Assembly: GCA_029582165.1 (NCBI GenBank)
Contig: CM055881.1
Span: 17,350,594 to 17,414,593 of the forward strand
Source: Portulaca oleracea
Lineage: Eukaryota; Streptophyta; Magnoliopsida; Caryophyllales; Portulacaceae
Length of the DNA stretch: 64,000 nt
Direction: 5' to 3'
Position numbers and translations under genes: made by a program. How positions within the stretch are numbered: the stretch's first letter is position 1; each line of letters begins with the position of its first letter. The notes beneath the pieces were generated by a model. That model had not been told where the DNA came from and made no database searches. It saw only the letters and a list, made by a program, of their open reading frames with translations. Of this stretch, positions 1 to 9,903 are shown piece by piece.

Positions 1-1052
1 TATGACATTACATATATCCATTTGGCTTGATTGACCTTTTAATTTTGATGCCTAGCTCAATGTTATATCAAAGACATGTTCCTTTAATTTGCCTACAAGA
101 CAATCTTGCGATGGCGATGGCGATGCCGATTAAGGAATTGGTGTAAAAACAATATTTGATTAGTCGTGTATGTTGGAGTGAAAAGACATAAATAATTTTA
201 TGAGACAAAATTGGTTCATTTTAGTTATTATTCATCAAAAGAAATTAAACTAATTTAACTTCAAATCAAAACACTTTATTAACTCTCACTTAGTGTTCTA
301 ATTTTAACCAAGACTCCCAAGACCCATGTGCTCAAGTGGACTTTGGCTCAACAAAACTCGAGCCCATGTTACCTTTGGTTGATCATCTTATGACCGATCA
401 TTCAAAATGACTCTTGGCAAGAAATTTGTATCGAATACGATATTTCTCTTCCTTTGCTCTTAACTCAAAACTGTTTTGCTTGCTAATTTGAATTGACCTA
501 ACTACCACACCCTACTTATTAATGATCGATAAATAATTCGCTTTGGCTTTCTTTATTTTTTCATCTAAGTGGTGTTTCGATAGGTGGAGCAATAATTCAA
601 TTTTTGAGAGTATGCTTTATTATCCTAAGCATGCAATTCTAGGTGAACTCTTTCGAAAAGCATAAAAGGAATAATAAAACAACATGCTATAACAAATTAA
701 AGCATAAAATAAAACCTCTAGTATGACCACCTAGACTTATCAAACTAATTTAACTAAACATTGACCAATAGATTACTAAAAGGTACCCTATATTTTGCAG
801 TATCTATTTTTAGGGAACTATATTATTGAAAATTATTTCTAGGTATCATGTGTTTTGTAGTACCTATTTTCTAGTGACAAATTAAATTTTAGATTTACTA
901 CAAGATCCATAAGACTTTTTAAAACTGCAAAAATATCTCTATCTTGATAAAAACTTGTCAATTTATATTTTCGTCAGCATTAATATTTGTTTTAAAGAAT
1001 TAGCTAAGATATCTTTTTCATTGGTTTAATTAATTTTGCCAAGCATGGTGGT
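1..1052. other. AT-rich DNA without recognisable gene
   Basis: No frame here carries a recognisable domain. The stretch is AT-rich. Two weakly similar segments near 775-800 and 835-870 share a phrase of the form GGTAYCNTRTNTTTTGYAGTA, so part of it is probably an old diverged repeat. I see no RNA gene or terminal inverted repeat. Confidence 0.6.
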
Positions 1053-1060
1053 CCTATAAC

Positions 1061-1357
1061 TAGCGCTGACAAAAATTCAGGCCAGGATAAATTCGGGACG
1101 GACAAATTCGGACAATGCCAAAATTTGGACATGAAATTCATGTCCGGACCCGGTTTTATTTCGGGTCGAACCAGGTCGGACAATTCGGAGGAAGCTAAAA
1201 TTGGGTTCGGACAATAGAAAAAAGAGAAATTTTATGTCTGAATATTCGGTCAATTTGGTCAATATCAAAATGCGGACGAAAAATCTAGATCGAGACCCAG
1301 TTTTTCCGAGTCGGACAATTCGGGTAATTCGGGTCGGACAAACTTTTGACAGCTCTA
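1061..1357. mobile_element. hAT-type MITE with perfect 8-bp TSD
   Basis: The element is 297 bp. It starts TAGCGCTGACAAAA and ends with the inverse of TAGAGCTGTCAAAA, a terminal repeat with two mismatches that fits the plant hAT consensus (TAGRG-TG-CAAA). It is flanked by perfect 8-bp direct repeats CCTATAAC at 1053-1060 and 1358-1365, the duplication length of hAT transposases. The inside is rich in repeated GGACAATTCGG and CGGGTCGGAC phrases on both strands and has no transposase. It is therefore a nonautonomous element dependent on a transposase encoded elsewhere. Small ORFs inside are by-products of the repeats. Confidence 0.88.
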
Positions 1358-1440
1358 CCTATAACCACAGAAAATACAATATATCAAAGGTACAAGTAGT
1401 AGATTGTGATAATTAGTTAGTACCATTAAAGTTATTATTA

Positions 1441-1950
1441 AGGGTGTTCATTGGGTCAAACCCGGACCTGACCGGACTGGACCGGAACCCGAAATAGTCA
1501 AAACTTTGGACCAAAGACCAGACCGGAAACAACTGGTTCCAACCCAGACCAACCCAATTAGGACTTGGACCAGACCAACCCAGATCGGTTTGGACCAGTT
1601 GAGATGTTTTCAAAAAATTTCCATTCAAATTTGTAAAATGATTGATTAGTTAATTACATTTTGTTAGAAATTACATTTTTTTTTATGTAAGTTATTGTTT
1701 ATGAAATTATGGTGGGAAATTTTAGAAAGTAATGAATTATAAAAATTTAAATGATATAATAATAGGGTAGAATACATAACAAATATGACAAAATTTGTAG
1801 TCACGCACAAATACATAAAAAGTTGGCTTAAATTTAATTACCATTTACGTGAATTTATACAAAGTTAAAATAGGATGAATATGAACACCCCTAGTTATTG
1901 GTCCGGTCTTTTTGGGTCAATCGGTCCGGACCAAAATATGAACACCCCTA
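1441..1950. mobile_element. hAT-type MITE with perfect 8-bp TSD and doubled right end
   Basis: The element is 510 bp, starting TAAGGGTGTTCAT and ending with the inverse of TAGGGGTGTTCAT. Perfect 8-bp repeats GTTATTAT flank it at 1433-1440 and 1951-1958. The first 160 bp are filled with GGACCNGACCGG-type phrases. The right terminus occurs twice: ATGAACACCCCTAGTTATT is at 1881-1899 and again at 1939-1957, so the inner copy even carries part of the target repeat. It has no coding capacity. It lies only about 85 bp from the other hAT MITE but has a different terminal sequence. Confidence 0.87.
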
Positions 1951-1965
1951 GTTATTATATTGAGT

Positions 1966-2771
1966 TAAGAGTTTTTATTTGAACTTGTTCACATAAAAAT
2001 TTCAAAAAATCAGATTATTGCAAGAAGGTTCCTGCTTAAGGCCCTTCTCTATAAATTTTGAACTAAATTGCAAAGAGAAAATCACCTAAAAATAGTTTCC
2101 AAAGAAAATCAGTCACCGAAAAATAGTTTACAAAAAATAGAAGGTACTTGAAAATCATTTCTAAAAACATTGTCCCCAAAAAATAGTTTCTATAAAATAG
2201 AAGGTACCTATGAGTCATTATTTCAAACATTGATAGTCTTCAAGAATTTCTTCTTGGATTTTGCAACTTCCTCGGATACGGCTCCCACTCATATCAACAC
2301 CTCCATTGCAGTTGGGCTCCCACTCGACTTGAGGTGTCCAATTAGTACAACAAATTTACAAAGTGGACCTCTCCAAAGAGGCCTTATATGAATTAAATAA
2401 ACTTAACTGAAATTTAAATTTAAAATAACTCAATGACGGCACACAGGTTGTATTTCACCCAACCTGGTGCGCAGACCAATAAAACCAACTATCTATGGCC
2501 ATACTAGAAGCACATGCAAACATAAAATATTGCAATAATTATATCAAATATAACAGATGCTTTAAATAACAAATTATAAAAGGCATATATAATTGCAATA
2601 TAACACATATAAGGAAACAAATACTAAATAAAGGTTTCATAAACAGTTTGCATGATTGACAGAATAAACAAAATTTAAAATTTTATCTTAGATACTTAAA
2701 CAGATTTAGGATTTTATAAAATACCTTCACACACAATCTTCTCAATTTTCCTAAAATCAAGAGATCTAAAA
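1966..2771. other. AT-rich DNA without recognisable gene
   Basis: No domain-bearing frame, RNA gene or terminal repeat is visible. Short phrases of the form AAAATAGTTTNCAAA-AAAATAGAAGGTACC recur between 2085 and 2215, suggesting a small diverged local duplication. Confidence 0.5.
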
Positions 2772-2898
2772 GATACTATATCTTTTAAAGTATTGCAAGT
2801 TTCCTAAACTTTACAAACTCTTATAAGATTTTATGCGATACTATATCTTTAAAATTGCAAGTTTCACAAACTTTACAAACTCTTATAAGATTTTATGC
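2772..2898. repeat. Tandem duplication of about 63 bp
   Basis: Two adjacent units, 2772-2836 and 2837-2898, both start GATACTATATCTTT and both end TTATAAGATTTTATGC. They differ by a short indel and a few substitutions. No coding role is apparent. Confidence 0.85.
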
Positions 2899-3019
2899 CT
2901 AACAACTGATTTAGTAACAATAGGATTCTATAATTAATTTTTAAAATTAATTTTAAACCCTAAAAGAGCATGAAAAACTTAAATAAAATATCACAACTTA
3001 CCAAACTTAAAATTCTCAT

Positions 3020-3600
3020 ATCATAGTGTTATCTAATAACCTACTATGAAATTTTCCAGAATTTTATCAAATTTTTCATAAACTTGTAAAATTTTAGGGA
3101 ATTAAACATTTATAATTCGCCATTTGATAGGAAAATAAGAGAGAGTAGTCCGATAAGTTCAAAAATAAAATTTTACAATTTTTCTATGCAGTAGAGTCAT
3201 CCAATAAGCTACTATAAAATTTTCAGATTTTTATGAAATTTTGAAAATCCGAAAAAACAATCAGAAGTGTAAACGGTTTTACTCCACTGCAAATTAAAGG
3301 AAAAATAGTTAACCATTTTGAAAATTCATGAAAAAATTATCCATAACAAAATGGTTACCCAGTAACCTACTATAAAATTTGCAGAAATTTTGCAAATTTG
3401 TGTAAATTTACAAAATTCAGAGAAGTAACGAATTTATTTCTCTCAGATCTGAAAATCTAAATTTTAAAAATATAATTTAATTGGATAAATTAACGGCAAA
3501 ATTTTTCTCTAAAATTAAGGGCACCCAGTGACCTACTATAAAAATTTCAAAACTTTTACAAATTTCTGCAAATTTATAAATTAAAAGAAGTAAACAAATT
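3020..3600. repeat. Degenerate tandem repeat, unit roughly 165 bp
   Basis: The phrase ACCTACTATRAAATTT, followed by an AT-rich stretch of the form CAGAATTTTTNCAAATTT, recurs near 3030, 3203, 3360 and 3527, at spacings of roughly 155-175 bp. The units are heavily diverged but the order of sub-phrases is kept. The block lies just beyond the 3' (minus-strand) edge of the LTR at about 3980-4625, so it may be the noncoding interior of that element. No protein or RNA gene is visible. Confidence 0.55.
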
Positions 3601-4211
3601 TTATTTCTCTTCATATATGAAAATCCAGTTAAAATATCTATTTTAATTGGGAAAAATATACAAAAATTAGGCCAATTCTAGAACACTTCCAGATACCTCC
3701 CGCAATTTTCTTGAAATTTTTCGAATTCGTTTGATATTTTATTTCGATTTATCATTAAATTTACTGTAAATAATCTAAATCAGAAAATAATTCTACAAAA
3801 TCTTATTTTGCGAATTAGAATTATTTCATGTATTGCCTATTATTTAACAATATTAAACATGATTCTTTCTAAGACATTCAAAATTAAGTCAAGTTCATGC
3901 AAAATTTAACAATTAAACAAGTATAAATTGACTAATTGAAAGCAATAAGAAAATAAATAATAATAAAGCATGAAACTCGACTGCTAGATTTTCAAGATCG
4001 AGACAGATCTCAATCTAACGATGTATGTGTTTCGGTATTGGTGGTTGTTTCAGGAAACTAGGACTGCAAACTGAGAGAGAGAAAGGAACTCAGGAAATCA
4101 CCTTGGTATCTCTCTAAGAGTATTAAGCAGTTCCCTCGATAAATCTCTCAGAGAGACTCCTATTTATAGGATTTTAATGACTTGGGGAAAAGGTTACTAA
4201 AACCCTAATGA

Positions 4212-4283
4212 CCGACTTACTTAATGGCGCATTCTGAGGCCCAACATGGTCCGTGTTGGCCTCCAGAATGTCCCTTAAGTCGG
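4212..4283. other. Imperfect hairpin of about 70 bp in LTR U3
   Basis: Arm 4212-4244 (CCGACTTA...CATTCTGAGGCCCAACA) pairs with arm 4255-4283 (TGTTGGCCTCCAGAATG...TTAAGTCGG). The loop is TGGTCC-like. Pairing is imperfect in the lower stem but covers most of both arms. It encloses the first palindrome of the cluster in this LTR. Confidence 0.7.
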
Positions 4284-4395
4284 CCCATTTTCACCACGGT
4301 CCGTGGCAGATCCCCACGGTCCGTGTTGACACCAACACGGACTGTGTTGGATCAACACGGTCCGTGTTGAGTCCAATTCGGTCCGTGTTGGACTG
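4240..4395 (-). promoter_or_regulatory. Palindrome cluster upstream of TATA in LTR U3
   Basis: Five copies of a CACGG-T-CCGTG type palindrome occur here: ACATGGTCCGTGT, CCACGGTCCGTGG, CCACGGTCCGTGT, ACACGGTCCGTGT and a TTCGGTCCGTGT form, plus an ACACGGACTGTGT variant. Each has two CpG sites placed symmetrically. In minus orientation the cluster lies about 80-230 bp upstream of the TATA-like box near 4160. Confidence 0.6.
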
Positions 4396-4625
4396 ATTTC
4401 TCATAGAAGTCAGTTCCCAACATTCCTAAACATAATACGATATTACTTAGGTTACATACATTGTTCTAGGGCACTGACTTGTGTGACCTAGTAGGACCAA
4501 ATAATATAGTTGTAATTAAACATATTTAATTACCGAATATAGAGGTCTCTAGCAAGACATATAATCACTATATTATATTGGTTTGAACTTCGTGTATGTC
4601 GAACATTGTCGGGACATTCCCAACA

Positions 4626-5069
4626 CAACTAGCAATCATAAAAACACCAAAAGTTGGATATGGACTTGAATAAAGGGAGATCCACCACCAAGAACGATAT
4701 CCCACAAAGAATTTGATGAAGGAAACGAAAATGATAAATGTCTTGAGCAAGACACATATTAAGTGTCTCGCCATTGTATAAAATCCATATATTTGTAAAT
4801 TAAATTGAAAAAAAATAATTTACAAGATTAACCTCTATAACTATAATAATATATGTAAATGGTATAAAATCACACTTTTATCTATATGTTTTAAACTTTA
4901 CAAAAATGCGTCTAAAATATGCCCAACGGATGAGATTCGTTCGTTTAGGTGTCAATTTTAGTTGTTGGCGTAGCCAACACATTCCAAGCTTCTTATAATT
5001 GACAATTAATAATATCTGTCAAAAAAATTAGGATTAAAAATGATAATAAGTATAATTTCATAAGGAGTG
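4626..5069. other. Intervening DNA without recognisable gene
   Basis: No conserved domain is visible in any frame. A short inverted phrase TGTCTTGAGCAAGACA at about 4739-4754 resembles TGTCTTGCCCCAAGACA at about 5068-5084, so the two may be edges of related repeats. Nothing firmer can be said. Confidence 0.45.
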
Positions 5070-5822
5070 TCTTGCCCCAAGACACATATCGTAACTCAGA
5101 AACAAATTTACACCACAAATTCTATAAAGGGAAGACTTGCAACACCACCATGCAATCATGAATAAAGTAAAGAAGATTTTAATGAGCAAAGAAAGCTTAA
5201 AGCTTCTTCATTGTATTGACATTCAAAAGGAGTAAAAAAGTCCTCAAAATAAACATTACAACTATATATAGGGAAAGGGGAATACTTGAAAATTTAACTT
5301 GAAATCATATAGCTAGGTTACGACCGTGACCTATATTTGTTTGGGAAGGGGGCACCAAAACAGTTGGGTGGTCACAGGTGTAATATTCCCCTGGATGGAG
5401 GTGGTCACAGGCGTGACCCAAGGTGTCACGACCGTAACCACCGTGACCCATGCTTTCTTGCATAAGGGGTCACAGACGCGATGACCCTCTGGCAGGTTAT
5501 TCCTGCTGAAATTTAAACTGGCATAATTTATTCGTCCAAATAGAGCTTATAATATAGTTTTGGAAAGCTTTCAGCGTCAATTTTAAGCCCCCAAAATCTA
5601 AAATATATCATAACATTATAGATGTTATGATGGAAAGTGTAACCACTTGTATTATTTTTTCCCAATTTCGTCCAACTTCCTTCTTTTCATCTTCTTCTTT
5701 CTTCTCAGTTGGCCTTCTGAGTTTATTCTTCATACCTTATTCTCGCTGATATCCTAGAGCCCCTTAGAAGGTTTGGGAATGATCTCAAGAGGACTCGAAG
5801 TTGTCTCCATGGGCCGGGATCC
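5070..5822 (-). repeat. Probable LTR fragment, minus strand
   Basis: The architecture matches the other LTRs in the window. A TATA-like CTATATATAG lies near 5262-5272. Upstream of it in minus orientation is a cluster of GTCAC...GTGAC palindromes at about 5310-5490, for example GGTCACAGGCGTGACC and GTCACGACCGTAAC. No TG...CA ends, PBS or PPT can be assigned, so this is a call by resemblance. The CACTA end at 5823 begins exactly at its right edge. Confidence 0.35.
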
Positions 5823-5965
5823 CACTACAATAAAAATAGGCTATAATAGTATTTATTTTGGCTTATAGAGACATTTAAACAAATGCCGCTAAAGGTGATG
5901 TCGCCATAAGTTTGTGCGGCATTTGTTACAAATGCTGCTACAGGACAAAATAAATTCCGCTAAAG
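5823..5965. mobile_element. CACTA (En/Spm) transposon end, remnant
   Basis: The segment starts CACTACAATAAAAATAGG, the typical terminal repeat of plant CACTA elements. The following 130 bp carry several subterminal-type repeats around TGCCGCTAAA, TGTGCGGCATTTGT and TTCCGCTAAA on both strands, as expected of CACTA transposase binding regions. I see no matching inverted end nearby and no transposase, so this is probably a truncated end or a solo terminus. Confidence 0.6.
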
Positions 5966-6205
5966 AGCATATATTATAAAAAGGCATAATGACGTGAAGT
6001 CTCCACAATGGCATGAGTTTCCAATGTATTACCATGTGTATTGTATCTGACCAATAACATACATACTTACATTCATAAAACAATATACTTAAAGCACCAA
6101 TTCTTCCAAAATGAAACTTGATTTTGTTTAACGTTTTCTAAGCGGACTAAGACAACGGTCGTTCATGGCTCGAGGAGTTAGGACCCTAATACACTGGTTC
6201 GATAT

Positions 6206-7150
6206 TGTTGGGAATGTCCTGACAATGTTCAATTTCATCCGAATACTCTAGCCTAGTTAATTCGGTGATTAATGACTTTGCTAGAAGTCCCCTTAATTAG
6301 TGATTGAATAGGTAATATCACAACCGAATTATTTGGTCCCACAGAGTCACACAAGTCAGCTGTTTGAAGGCAATGTGTCCGTTCAAAAGATCCTGGACAA
6401 TATAAAATTGAACCGGGGGAAGCGCGGAAGTTGGTTTTGGAGAAAGCAGGCCACCACGGTCCATGGTAGGTCACTACGGTCTGTGGTGGGCTTGTAATAA
6501 GCAGAGTTTGATTCTGCTGCCAACCACAGTCCGTGGTGAGCCCTAGGCGCGCGTCCTACATCGGCGGAGGAGCTCTTCCTTCCCTTCTCTCTCCCCATAT
6601 ATATATGTGTCCCATGGGATGTCAAAGAGTGTCTTTCCATCCCATGAGGTGCCTTTGGGTAATCTCCCTTGAGATTTTGGGAAACCGAGAAAACTTTCTA
6701 TGAGAAAGCTTCCAGTTTAGGACTACGAGGGTGATTCCTCAAGGTCCTGGAGTAGGAAAGATCGACCGTATTTGGTACGGTTCACATACTCATCTGGTCT
6801 CGATTAGATCGAGATCGGGCGGTCTAGCAGCCGGTGTCTTAAGTGCTGCATAGACTGTTGTGGAGGTCTCCTATTTTGGAGACTTCCCAGTTAGAGTCCG
6901 GAGTTGTGCGTTCAAGAGCCGAAGAGATGCATTTAAGAGTTGAAGGCCGGCCGAGGCTTGTTTATTCGAGAGACTGCTTGGTAAATAGCTCAACCTGTGC
7001 TATCTGTTTTCTTTACCACTATTTATTGTTTTGGGTTAGGGTAGATTAGGTGAAGTCCTAAGTGTTAGGACTTCTTCCGCCACTAGTCGAGTGGGCCTAA
7101 TTAGACTGGCCTACCACCCTTTGGGCCCAGATATGATTTTAGGCCCAAGG
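6206..7150 (+). repeat. LTR of a TGTTGGGAATGTCC family, plus strand
   Basis: It starts TGTTGGGAATGTCCTGACAA at 6206 and is homologous to the minus-strand copy ending at 4625. It contains GAATTATTTGGTCCCAC and GTCACACAAGTCAG, a palindrome cluster at 6445-6545 and an ATATATATATG TATA box near 6597. The downstream half has a leader-like stretch with an AGATCGAGATCGGGCGGTC block. The 3' end is not marked clearly. The two copies face away from each other and are separated by about 1.6 kb. Confidence 0.6.
6445..6545 (+). promoter_or_regulatory. Palindrome cluster upstream of TATA in LTR U3
   Basis: Three units, ACCACGGTCCATGGT, CACTACGGTCTGTGGTG and AACCACAGTCCGTGGT, have decayed mainly by transitions at CpG. 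They end about 50 bp before the ATATATATATG TATA box. Confidence 0.6.
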
Positions 7151-7159
7151 AACCCCCAT

Positions 7160-8896
7160 AACCAATCGATATTTAGTCTCAATAGGGTTCAAAGTAATAA
7201 GATTGGGAATATTTTTCAATAAGATAAATATAACAGATAGTAAAACAAGGGCTCGGGAGTATTACTGGGCCGATATAGTGAAGGACTACGCACGAATTTC
7301 GTAGTTTTAGGAATGATTAGTATTCGGTTTTCAATTCTGAGGATTGCAAGGATAAACTAGCATCAACTTCCCTCTCACGAGTGGTAAATAGATGATTACT
7401 TCCCAAATCCTGTCAAACTCTCACATATGATGACCCTTGATAGTATTCGGACACAATCCAATATAATCGGGGTCCAAAATCCTACGCTAGTGCGAATTAG
7501 GAGCCAATTACTCCGACCTAGATTCTTAACTCAATGTTTGGGAAGAATTTATGACCTCTCGGCACAAAAATCCTCCATGTTGAGTTGAAATAAATGGAGG
7601 AAATACTTAATCACCTAATTAATCATCCTAGTCCCACTAATGCAAGCCTAATCCTCCACTAGGGGCCCTAAATACCCCTTAACCCTTAAGGAAATTAGTT
7701 ACAGACACTTTCTAATGAAATAACTACAACCATCAAATTAACTAGACATGGATTCTAACACAAGGAAAAGCAAAGCCAAGCAATTACACTAGTCTCAAAA
7801 CTCAAATCAATTTCAAACACAAATCAAAACTATTAAATAGAAGAGGGAGAGGATTACGTACCCAAGTAAATTCAATGGATACGTTGAAGAAATCAATGTA
7901 GGCAATTAAAAACTTCAATAGAAGCTAGTATTAACTTCAATGGAATCACAAAAGTCTTTAATAGAAGAGAAGTAATTAACCTAGAAAAGGGCTAATAAAG
8001 AAGGAAGAGCTTAAGCTGATGTTTTCTCTCAACTTTCAATAATTAAAACCTAAGATAATACCTAATTATAGCAGATGAGTATTTATAAAAAAGACCCCAT
8101 TAATTAAAACATAGTTGTTTTAGCCATTAAATTAAGCTACAAGAAAGGTGTCGCAGGCGCGACGCTAATCATCACGGCCGCAACAACTTCTTCAAGGCGA
8201 TTTCCGAAAATCTACCGGAGACAGGTGTTGCGGGCGTGACGTTTGATGTCGCGGTCGTGACACCTTAGCCCTTCATGAGTTACGAACGGGACCAGATGTG
8301 TCACGACCGTGACATGGTGAAATAATGTGAGATTTCTTGCTCTAGGTGTCACGACCGTGACGCTGATTGTCGCGACAGTGATGCTTTTTTTGGTTAAGAA
8401 TTCTTCTCAAACGTCACGGTCGCGACTCGGATGTCATGACTGTGATTTCCTTTGGTCAAGATTTGGTATGGGATGCTCTTGGGGGGTCACGGGCGTGGCA
8501 ATTATGTCACGACCATGACGCCTTTTGGCCGCATAGGCCTTGACAGTAGTGAAGGAGTTGCGGGCGTGACAGTGGGTGTCATAGCTGCGGCGTCCCTAAT
8601 GAAGCTCTTTTTGAGGTTGTCCTTGACCTTAAGCCTTATTCCTTCCTTGTTCTTGGGTCGACATGCCTCGAATATCTCTTAGGACTTAGTCCAGAGTCGG
8701 GTCTTGCATGATTATCCTCGGACTTGGCCTCTTTTCGATTGATTTTGCTCAAATTAGCTCACATGCATAATTTCGGGACAAAAACTTACAAAGTAAATAA
8801 AACACATGAGATAAACACTTTTATGAAAGGAACGTTCGCAATAGCTTAGGTAAAAGAGTGATATTTAGGCTCAAAACGAGCCAAAACAGCCCCTAT
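7160..8896 (-). repeat. Probable 3' LTR of the outer minus-strand Athila-like element
   Basis: On the minus strand a unit begins TGTTTTGGCTCGTTTTGAGCC at 8896, immediately after a segment that resembles the 3' noncoding end of the plus-strand Athila copy (its CATACGCTAAATGCA phrase near 30781). The start resembles TGTTTAGACC...GTCTAAATAC at 21461. A TATA-like TTTATAAATACTC lies near 8080, with palindromes upstream of it at 8145-8590. The left (3') end is not resolved. The 5' LTR piece at 21186 does not align obviously with it, so pairing is uncertain. Confidence 0.4.
8145..8590 (-). promoter_or_regulatory. Large palindrome cluster upstream of TATA
   Basis: About ten units of the GTCACG-AC-CGTGAC / GTCGCGG-GCGTGAC type lie in 450 bp. 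The clearest is GTCACGACCGTGAC near 8299. Many others are one or two substitutions away, mostly CpG to TpG or CpA. In minus orientation they precede the TATA-like box near 8080. Confidence 0.6.
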
Positions 8897-9002
8897 ACAT
8901 GAGCTTTTTCTCGTCTCGAGCAAAACAAACAAAAAGGAAAAACTAAAACACAAAGAACACCTAACTCACTATCGCAAAAATCACGGTTGCATTTAGCGTA
9001 TG
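8897..9002 (-). other. Outer element 3' noncoding DNA, left of nested insertion
   Basis: This 106-bp piece continues the outer minus-strand Athila-like element across the insertion at 9003-15540. Its right end GTATG (8998-9002) is the target duplication. Joined conceptually with 15541 onward it gives a GCATACGCTAAATGCA phrase that is also present at about 30779-30795 in the plus-strand copy, confirming the insertion site. Confidence 0.7.
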
Positions 9003-9903
9003 TGGAGCGTTACTGATCGCGTAGAGGGAGATTGGTTGCTTGAGTGATGAAGAATAACAAGAAGAAGAGCTTGAATAACAATGGAGATAATAGGAGACTT
9101 TGGCAAGGAAGGTCCACTACCTTAGTCTAACATTTCACCATAATTAATTAGGAGTACTCCACTATCAACCATTAAAGAAAAGACTTGAACACCACCAAAT
9201 ATTACTTAGATAAAGTAGACAAGGTTTTTGAGAAAACAAGGGAGAAACCCTAACAATGCATTAGCATATCATAATATCATAAAAACTGTCTTGGGAAATG
9301 GGAAAACAAGGTATTTATACTAAACATAAATAAGGCCCAAAACTCAGTAGAAACGCAATAGACATGCGCGTGTCGCAGGCCGGTCGCGGGTGCGACGACC
9401 TTCTGCCTCCCCCAGCCCAACGTCCTGCTGCGGGAGTGTCGCGGGCGCGACAGGTTCTGTCGCGGGTGCGATTGTTCGACCAGCACGATGTCATAGGTGC
9501 GGCGACCCTATAACGGGCGTGGCCTAGCTCTGCTCCAAATTTCCGTTAGTTGGTTAGGAGGCTGTCGCGGGCGCGACGCCCTCGTCACGGTCACGACCCC
9601 CATCTGTTCCCTTTGCTTCTCGACTTATCGTGATTCTTGAACTTTATTGCTCTCGGGATTACACCCGAACCCCAATACCTCCTAGCTTCCATTCTCGGGA
9701 CGAGCCGGTCCGGTCCCGAGGCCTTCGGGATTGGTGCATCAAACGAACCCGCCTAGAAGGTCCCGGGGCCCATCCATTGGATGGCCGAGACTAGCCTCGC
9801 AACTCCGGAACTGACCGGGAATTGTAGTTCAAGGCTCGAGATGGACGTGGCGGCTCGCTTGGCGGAGATCACAAGCACGGAGAACAGAACCCGGACCTCT
9901 TCA
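9003..9903 (-). repeat. 3' LTR of the 9003-15540 element
   Basis: It is 901 bp, versus 870 bp for its partner. The LTRs differ by scattered substitutions and by an extra segment around 9530-9565 in this copy. It holds a palindrome cluster, a TATA-like TATAAATACC (minus strand, near 9315) and, at its U3 edge, the last part of the integrase reading frame. Confidence 0.92.
9366..9600 (-). promoter_or_regulatory. Palindrome cluster in U3 of 3' LTR
   Basis: Units include GTCGCGGGCGCGAC (twice), GTCGCGGGTGCGA and GTCACGGTCACGAC. The TATA-like box (minus strand) is near 9315, so the cluster sits 50-290 bp upstream of the presumed transcription start. Confidence 0.65.

Larger units (their letters stand above)
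3980..4625 (-). repeat. LTR of a TGTTGGGAATGTCC family, minus strand
   Basis: Read on the minus strand the unit starts TGTTGGGAATGTCCCGACAA at 4625. It shares long phrases with the plus-strand copy at 6206, for example TATTTGGTCC followed by GTCACACAAGTCAG, and a downstream block around AGATCGAGATC...TCTAGCAG. A TATA-like CTATAAATAGGA lies near 4160, downstream (in minus orientation) of a palindrome cluster at 4240-4395. The left end is not defined by a clean terminal CA, so the boundary is approximate. Copia membership is possible but not shown. Confidence 0.6.

Noticed and set aside
8145..8590. CRISPR-like array of regularly spaced repeats
   Set aside because: Units are palindromes of variable sequence and spacing in a plant LTR; there are no constant repeats with unique spacers and no cas genes.
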